Made by a program: the position numbers and the translations under genes
Shown here: piece by piece, positions 58,557 to 64,000 of the stretch
How positions within the stretch are numbered: position 1 is the first letter of the stretch
Layout of the letters: each line of letters begins with the position of its first letter
The notes under the pieces: model-generated
The model's input: only the letters and a program-made list of their open reading frames with translations
Told to the model about the DNA's origin: nothing
Databases searched by the model: none
Origin: Pictodentalium vernedei
Lineage: Eukaryota > Mollusca > Scaphopoda > Dentaliida > Dentaliidae
Assembly (NCBI GenBank): GCA_031216915.1
Contig: CM062292.1
Coordinates: forward strand, 207,225,262-207,289,261
Reading direction: 5' to 3'
Length of the DNA stretch: 64,000 bases

Positions 58557-58890
58557 ATTTATTTACTGAGGTTTAATGACACTTTTGAGAGCTAGGGTCA
58601 CTTCATGGCAGGCAGTTTTACAGGTGGAGGGAGCCGGAGTACCCGGAGCAAACCAGCGAGCAACTGTCAAGCTCCCCAACTCCTCACAAGCAGGGTTAGC
58701 ATTGGTTGAAGACAAATGCACCATCGATGCACAGTACACCTTAGTACACAGTGTCACCATGCTCCACATGGGCAATCAGGATTAACCGCCTTGCCCAAGG
58801 ACACAACACATTTACCCCTGGCAGAAATCAAACCATGGACCTCTTGGTTTGAAGTCCAATCCCGTAACCACTGAGCCAGCGTGCTCCCAT
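58557..58890 (-). mobile_element. SINE, subfamily 2, opposite orientation
   Basis: On the minus strand it has a head with TGGCTCAGTGGTTACGGG, then CTTGGGCAAGG, CATTGACCAAT-like body and TACTCCGGCTCCCTCCACC. The tail reads CATAAACCTCAGTAAATAAA-like sequence. With the copy at 58166 it forms a ~300-bp inverted pair separated by about 75 bp. Confidence 0.85.
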
Positions 58891-59070
58891 CTCGCACATG
58901 AAAAGGAGATACAACACAGGAGAAGCTCAGAGGAGCAAGGTAGCTAGTTATTCCTGCATATCAAGAAATTAATAACTTTGTTCACAACATCACAAGATAT
59001 ATTTTGATCCAAATAAAATTCTTCATTTTTATTCCTCACTTGTAATGAGTTTGCAATTACTTAGTATTTT

Positions 59071-60271
59071 TAGTCCCCTACCGGCATCGCCGGAGGGGAC
59101 TATAGGTTTGCACTCTGTCCATCCATCAGTCTGTCAGTCCATCAGTCTGTCAGTTTGTCAGTCACACTTTAGTTTTCCGGAGTTTTTTTGGACACGCTTC
59201 AACAGAATGATTTTGTTTTTGGTAAACTACTATAGAATGATGACCTACAGATCAAGGTTGAGTTTCATGCTGATTGCATTATTCTTGTGTGAGTTACGGC
59301 CCATGAAAATATGGAAAAGCACCAAAATATCAGTTTTCCGGAGTTTTTTTGGAAACGCTTCAATGGAATGATTTCATTTTTGGTAAACTACTATAGAACG
59401 ATGACTTACAGATCAAGTTTGAGTTTCATGCTGATTGCATTATTCTTGTGTGAGTTATGGCCCTTGGAAATATGGAAAAGCACCAAACGATCAGTTTTCC
59501 GGACTTGTTTTGGAAATGCTTCAACCGAATGATTTCATTCTTGGTAACCTACTATAGAACGATGACTTACAGATCAAGTTTGAGTTTCATGCTGATTGCC
59601 TTATTCTTGTGTGAGTTATGGCCCTTGGAAATATGGAAAAGTGCCAAAATGTCAGTTTTTCAGTCTTTTTTTGGAAACGCTTCAATGGAATGATTTCATT
59701 TTTGGTAATCTACTATAGAACGGTGACTTACAGATCAAGTTTCATTTACACTCTGTCCATCCATCCATCCGTCAGTCTGTCAGTCCGTCTGTCAGTCATA
59801 CTTTAGTTTTCCGGATTTTTGGGGGGAAATACTTCATCCGAATGATTTCATTCGTGGTAACCTACTATAGAATGATGACATATAGATCAAGTTTGAGTTT
59901 CATTCTGATTGCATTATTCTTGTGTGAGTTATGGTCCTTGGAAATATGGAAAAGTGCCAAAATGTCAGTTTTCCTGACTTTTTTTGGAAACGCTTCAACC
60001 GACTGATTTCATTCTTGGTAACCTACTACAGAACGATGACTTACAGATCAAGTTTGAGTTTCCTGCTGATTGCATTATTCTTGTGTGAGTTATGGCCCTT
60101 GGAAATATGGAAAAGTGCCAAAATATCAGTTTTCCGGACTTTTTTTTGGAAACGCTTCAACGGCATTCATGCTGATCACATGTAGGTTATAACATTTGTA
60201 TAATTATTAATGCTTATTAGTCCGGTAGGGGACATTGTATTGCTTCAGCGATATGTGCGCTCTTGTTACTT
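59071..60271 (+). mobile_element. Minisatellite element with CCCCTACCGG head
   Basis: The head TAGTCCCCTACCGGCATCG continues as a hairpin with CCGGAGGGGACTA. TAGTCCGGTAGGGGACA near 60217 is inverted to the head, and the element ends GCGCTCTTGTTACTT. Between them is a 161-bp tandem core plus GTCC/ATCC-rich blocks (59115-59160, 59755-59795). Non-coding. Confidence 0.8.
59166..60165 (+). repeat. 161-bp tandem array, about six units
   Basis: TCAGTTTTCCGG-type unit starts lie at about 59169, 59330, 59491, 59652, 59966 and 60127. The 59652-59966 interval contains an extra GTCC-rich block at about 59755-59800 and another unit start near 59807. Units contain GGAAACGCTTCAA, TGACTTACAGATCAAGTTTG and GTGTGAGTTATGGCCCTTGG. 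Frames of about 60-85 codons follow the repeat and are not genes. Confidence 0.9.
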
Positions 60272-61116
60272 TATGATAAATAAATGGACTTATTGAGTAT
60301 ATAATTTTCAATCTGAGCAATACAGTTGTGGACAAACAACCAGATAAGGTAGTGTATGCGGCCATTTTTTGCATTGCTTGCCAGGAGAATTCTATGAAAC
60401 ATTAATTTTTAACTTATAATCAAAACTTTCCAGCAGATGGCACCCAACTAATCAATGTAAGAGAATAAAATGATGCAGGGTTAGCTACTGTTTGAAAGTA
60501 TGTCCGGTATTGTTGAACTTGGAAAATGCATCTGTACAAACATTTTGGCTTGTAGGTTGGGTGTGGATAATCAAATTTTATTGTCCTTTGATAAACCAAC
60601 TTGTCCCGATATACCGATAAATTCTGTCTTTTGATTGGTCAGAATGCCTTGGACAAATAGCCATGACAAAGAGTGCACCCAACATCCAAGGTATATGAGA
60701 GCGTGCAACATCCAGGGTGTAAGCACACGCGAAACATCGGGGATATATATGGCTTAAACGAAAGCTTTCTGCGTTTGCTCGCCTCAACATAAAAATCGAA
60801 CCAAAAAACCTGAAAATACTCACAAGTATCAGATTTCCAACAATTCAATCATAAAATTGAAATAATAGCAAATAATTCATCCCCTGAGTACCAATGTGTT
60901 CTAGAACACATTGGAACTCAGGGGACGATATGTCAACAAAATACTGTTTACTCATTTCCTTAACGACCCAAGGGATGTAACTCTATCTGTTGTCTTCTGA
61001 GATTATAAAAACAAAATAATTATCACTAATTTGGTACAAGTGATTGTGGAGCTGAAAAATATGTCGACAAATTTATTTCCACTGTGTTTGTATTGTGTTT
61101 CAAACGGGACAAAAAC
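60272..61116. other. Non-coding stretch with hairpin at 60881-60924
   Basis: CCCCTGAGTACCAATGTG and its reverse complement (one mismatch) form a 21-bp-arm palindrome around TCTAGA. No gene is supported. Confidence 0.55.
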
Positions 61117-61256
61117 GTTATCTCCACCAACAGGTATGGTATATGGAGATTTAATACCTGAATGTCTCATTTAAACACCTCGTCTACGGCTCGGTGTTTA
61201 AAAAACGACATCCAGGTATTAAATCTCCATATACCATACATGTTGGCGGAGATAAC
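61117..61256. mobile_element. Compact hairpin element
   Basis: It starts GTTATCTCCACCAACAGGTA and ends TGTTGGCGGAGATAAC. Inverted arms of about 60 bp include ATGGTATATGGAGATTTAAT and close on CACCTCGTCTACGGCTCGGTG. With almost no loop it is a foldback MITE. Confidence 0.85.
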
Positions 61257-61773
61257 TTAAAATGTAGGAAAATATTACCACACAAGATGGATTTTGTCTG
61301 CACTTTCTTGCCCAAATCGTGGCCCTTTGTTGGACTTGAAAAATGTGTTCATACAAACATTCCTCCTTGTAAATCAGGTGTGAATGATCAAATTTAGTTG
61401 TCCTTTGATGTGCTGATACTGATAGACCAACATGGTGGAAATTATCTTATCTTATCAGGAAGGATTCTGTCTGCACTCCTTCCTAGAGTTGTGGTCCTTT
61501 GTTCAATTTTAGAAAATGCATCCATATTAACATTTTGTCTTGAACGTTGGGCATGGATAGTCAAATTTTGTTGTCCTTTGATATGCTTATAGACTAGCAT
61601 GGGTGTAAAGAATCTCCACATGGCACAGATTCTGTCCACACCCTCTTGTCAGAGTTGTGACCGTTTTTGGACTTATATTTTACCTTGAACTAGTAGGTTC
61701 AGTTTGGATAATCAAATTTCATTTTTCTTTGATATACACAGGCTTTCAACTGGCCCTAATTGGCCTCCTTTGT
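61257..61773. other. Non-coding stretch with diverged tandem units
   Basis: Phrases such as TCAAATTT(A/T)(G/T)TTGTCCTTTGAT recur near 60573, 61388, 61560 and 61715, suggesting an old ~170-bp tandem repeat. No gene. Confidence 0.45.
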
Positions 61774-63893
61774 AGCTCAACTGATTGAAGGTCAGTGGAA
61801 GCTATTGCCATCACTTGGCATCCATCTTTTGTTAACTTTTGAAACTTTTCTTCTTCTTCAAAACCACTGTGCCCAAATCAAACATATATGACACAGACCA
61901 TCTTTGGAGTATACCGTTTCTACTCTGTTCAAATGAAGCTGCTACAATCTTCAGGCTGTGGTTAATACCCCAAAAGCCTAAAAATCTTCTCATGAATTAC
62001 CTAAGAGAATGCCTTGATATTTGGTATGGAACTTCATTTGGTGGGGAAGATTATACATTCAGATCAATATTTGGGCTCTTTGTGGAAGTAGACCCATTTT
62101 GGGCTCTACCCAGAATGTGTATTTCAAGAACTGATGAGATGATTTGAACCAAATTTGTCATGTAGTATGATTGGGTGATAAGTACTTCGTTGATGCCCCC
62201 CCCCACCCCACCCCACCCCCCCCCCACTCCCCCCACCCCCCAATAAAACACATTTCACAGCCTGGTGGCAACCCTAGGAGCTAAAAATAAAAAAAAAATT
62301 CAAATGAGCATATTTTGAAAACTGCATCGACCAGAATATTATCTTTTGGTATGCAGCTTCCTTAGGACCAGTGGAATGAGATTGAAAAAAAAAAATCGGG
62401 TTTGTCGTAGGGTGCTATATGGGGATGCCCATTTTAACGCTGTTGACAGTGGAAAAATGCTGAGTCATCATCATTCTTGAACACCATCAACTAATTTGAA
62501 ATTTCTTCTTTAAAACTGCGGGACCAAATTCATTCAGATGTGGCACTGACCATCTTTGGAGTATACTCTTTCTACTCTGTTCAAATGAAGCTGAGGTAAA
62601 TGCCCCAAAAGCCTAAAAATCTTGAAAATCTTCTCTGGAACCACAGAGAATACTTTAAGATTTGCTATGAAACTTCCTTTGGTGGTGAAGATTAAAGTTT
62701 GTTTAAGGAAAGTTTGTAGGTCAATATTTGGGCTCTCTGTGGGTGCTTGCCCATTTTGGGCCCCATCCAAAATGTGTATTTCAAGAACCGATGGGCTGAT
62801 TTGAACCAAATGTCGTTAAATTGGGTCATAAGTACTTGATTGATGATAAGAAAAATTTTTTTGCAGCCCTGTGGGGGACCCCAGGAGCTAAAAATAGGAA
62901 CACATTGAATTTCGAAACTGCACGGACCTGAATATTGTTTTTTGTACGCAACTTTCATAGGACCAGTGGAATCAGATGGATCAAAAAGATTGCTATCAGT
63001 TTTGTCATGGGTTGCCATGTGGGGATGCCCATTTTAACGCTGTTGGCAAAGGGAAAATGCAGAGTTATTATCTTTCGATGCTTCTTAATTGGTACAAAGC
63101 ACCTTGGTGGAGTTTAACCCCCTGCACACTGATGTCGAAAAATCTAAAGTTATGGGTGCAAATTTTTCCCATAATGCAACTAGAAATTTAACCAATTCAA
63201 TCTTGTTTGACAGAGCTCATTGAGCTCTGTCAAACAAGATTGAATTGGTTAAATTCCCAGTTGCATTATGGGAAAAAATGGCTACTTGAAATTTAGATAT
63301 TTTGATATCAGAGTGAAGAGAGTTAATCTTCTGATATTTTTCCCCAAAAGTTACTATACCCCTTGGGGTGAGATTAATGTCCAGTAAGCCTAAAATGCTT
63401 TAAAAATCAACTTCTCATAAGCCAATTGCAAAAATGCTTAGATTTCAAGTCTGTAACTTACTCTAGTGATACAGATTCAAGTTTATTACAAAGAAACTCA
63501 TTAGGTCAAAATTTGGGCTCCCTTTGGGAGGATGCCCATTGTGGGGTGCACCCAAAATATCTATTTCCAGAATCAATGAGCTGATTTGAACAAAATTTGA
63601 ACTTGATTTATGCCCCGAAAAATGTTTTTGGGGGTGGGGTAGAGAGAACCACAGAAGTTAAAAAAATGTTTTCGTATGAACACTTCTTTGAGACTTCACA
63701 GAATAGAGCTTTGTTTTTGCCCAAGAAGCTTTCCGAGGACAAACTGAAACGAATGGCCCAAAAAAATTGCCTTTGGTTGTGTCATAGCAAATCAAAAAAA
63801 TTGCTCTTGCTGTCAATCAGTTACTGACGTACTCATCACTTTTAACAACTTGAGCCAGGCGAGTGATTTAGGCTCCCTTGAGCCTCTAGTTTG
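61774..63893 (+). mobile_element. Second AGCTCA-headed minisatellite-type element
   Basis: The head AGCTCAACTGATTGAAGGTC is a decayed hairpin. The body has two ~700-bp related halves (61895-62420 and 62540-63060) sharing ATCTTTGGAGTATAC, TCTACTCTGTTCAAATGAAG, CCAAAAGCCTAAAAATCTT and GTGTATTTCAAGAAC. The tail has a hairpin AGGCTCCCTTGAGCCT (63870-63885). It is related in plan and sequence to 15030-17277. A MITE is nested at 63114-63325. Non-coding. Confidence 0.7.
63114..63325. mobile_element. TTAA-type palindromic MITE nested in the element
   Basis: It starts TTAACCCCCTGCACACTGAT and ends GAGTGAAGAGAGTTAA. The central palindrome 63163-63277 has ~57-base arms, of which the inner 34 are exact, around CAGAGCTCATTGAGCTCTG. 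It shares the TTAACYCYYT end with families 1 and 3. Confidence 0.85.
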
Positions 63894-64000
63894 GTGCCTA
63901 CTCTTATTTTCCTAATTTTTAGCTCAACTTTGGCAAAGCCAAATTTGAGCTTTTGTCATGACCCGTCGTCCGTCTGTCCGTCGTCTGTCCGTCTGTCCGT
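63894..64000 (+). mobile_element. Start of another AGCTCA-headed element, cut by the window edge
   Basis: A hairpin AGCTCAACTTTGGC with GCCAAATTTGAGCT (63921-63951) is followed by TGACCCGTCGTCCGTCTGTC. This matches the head-plus-GTCC-run start of mollusc-type repeats. The rest lies outside the window. Confidence 0.7.

Noticed and set aside
59045..60185. Several overlapping 60-110 codon frames with FFWKRFN-like repeats
   Set aside because: They follow the 161-bp tandem repeat. The period is not a multiple of three, so frames restart in each unit.

Overview
This is eukaryotic, intergenic, transposon-rich DNA. There is no operon-like gene packing. The window has tRNA-headed SINEs, a decayed non-LTR retrotransposon, many hairpin MITEs, minisatellite-bearing elements, and long poly-C/poly-G and (GT)n, (CT)n, (ATTT)n and (GGAC)n tracts. 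Several repeats (heads starting AGCTCACCTGA, central ~150-170 bp tandem cores, GGAC-type tetranucleotide runs) resemble the 'pearl'/Helentron-like elements described in bivalve genomes. I therefore infer a marine invertebrate, most likely a mollusc or other lophotrochozoan. The species cannot be named from the sequence. No host protein-coding gene, rRNA or functional tRNA could be supported.

Layout. 1-5 kb: simple repeats, a 119-bp triplication and three TTAA-bounded MITEs. 5.06-12.24 kb: the most notable feature, a ~7.2-kb element with long terminal inverted repeats (TIRs). It encloses one intact 1,552-residue ORF on the minus strand. The protein combines two CxxC...HxxC zinc-binding modules at the N terminus, a FEN1/XPG-like nuclease core and a tesmin/TSO1-like CXC cysteine-rich tail. 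13.5-15 kb: a truncated SINE and MITEs. 15-17.3 kb: a minisatellite element with a 167-bp core. 17.9-22.2 kb: about 26 tandem copies of a 153-bp unit, then a GGAC run and a hairpin. 26.2-27.3 and 34.0-35.4 kb: two inverted, block-permuted copies of one compound of elements. 31-36 kb: more hairpin MITEs and a young SINE with a perfect 14-bp target-site duplication. 36.6-42 kb: nested duplications, CTGCC-rich sequence and five near-identical 265-bp tandem units. 45-51.4 kb: a 385-bp duplication, a Tc1-like transposase remnant, three fragments of one LINE family and a SINE nested in one of them. 52-64 kb: inverted repeats, an inverted SINE pair, a (GT)n-linked triplication, a 161-bp minisatellite element, hairpins and further minisatellite-type elements running off the right edge.

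The elements depend on one another only in the parasitic sense. SINEs and MITEs carry no enzymes and would need enzymes supplied in trans (LINE reverse transcriptase for SINEs, a TTAA-targeting transposase for the MITEs). Every recognisable retrotransposon or Tc1 coding region here is broken. The large nuclease-like ORF at 6.7-11.3 kb is the only long intact reading frame, so it is either a recently mobile element or a gene under selection.
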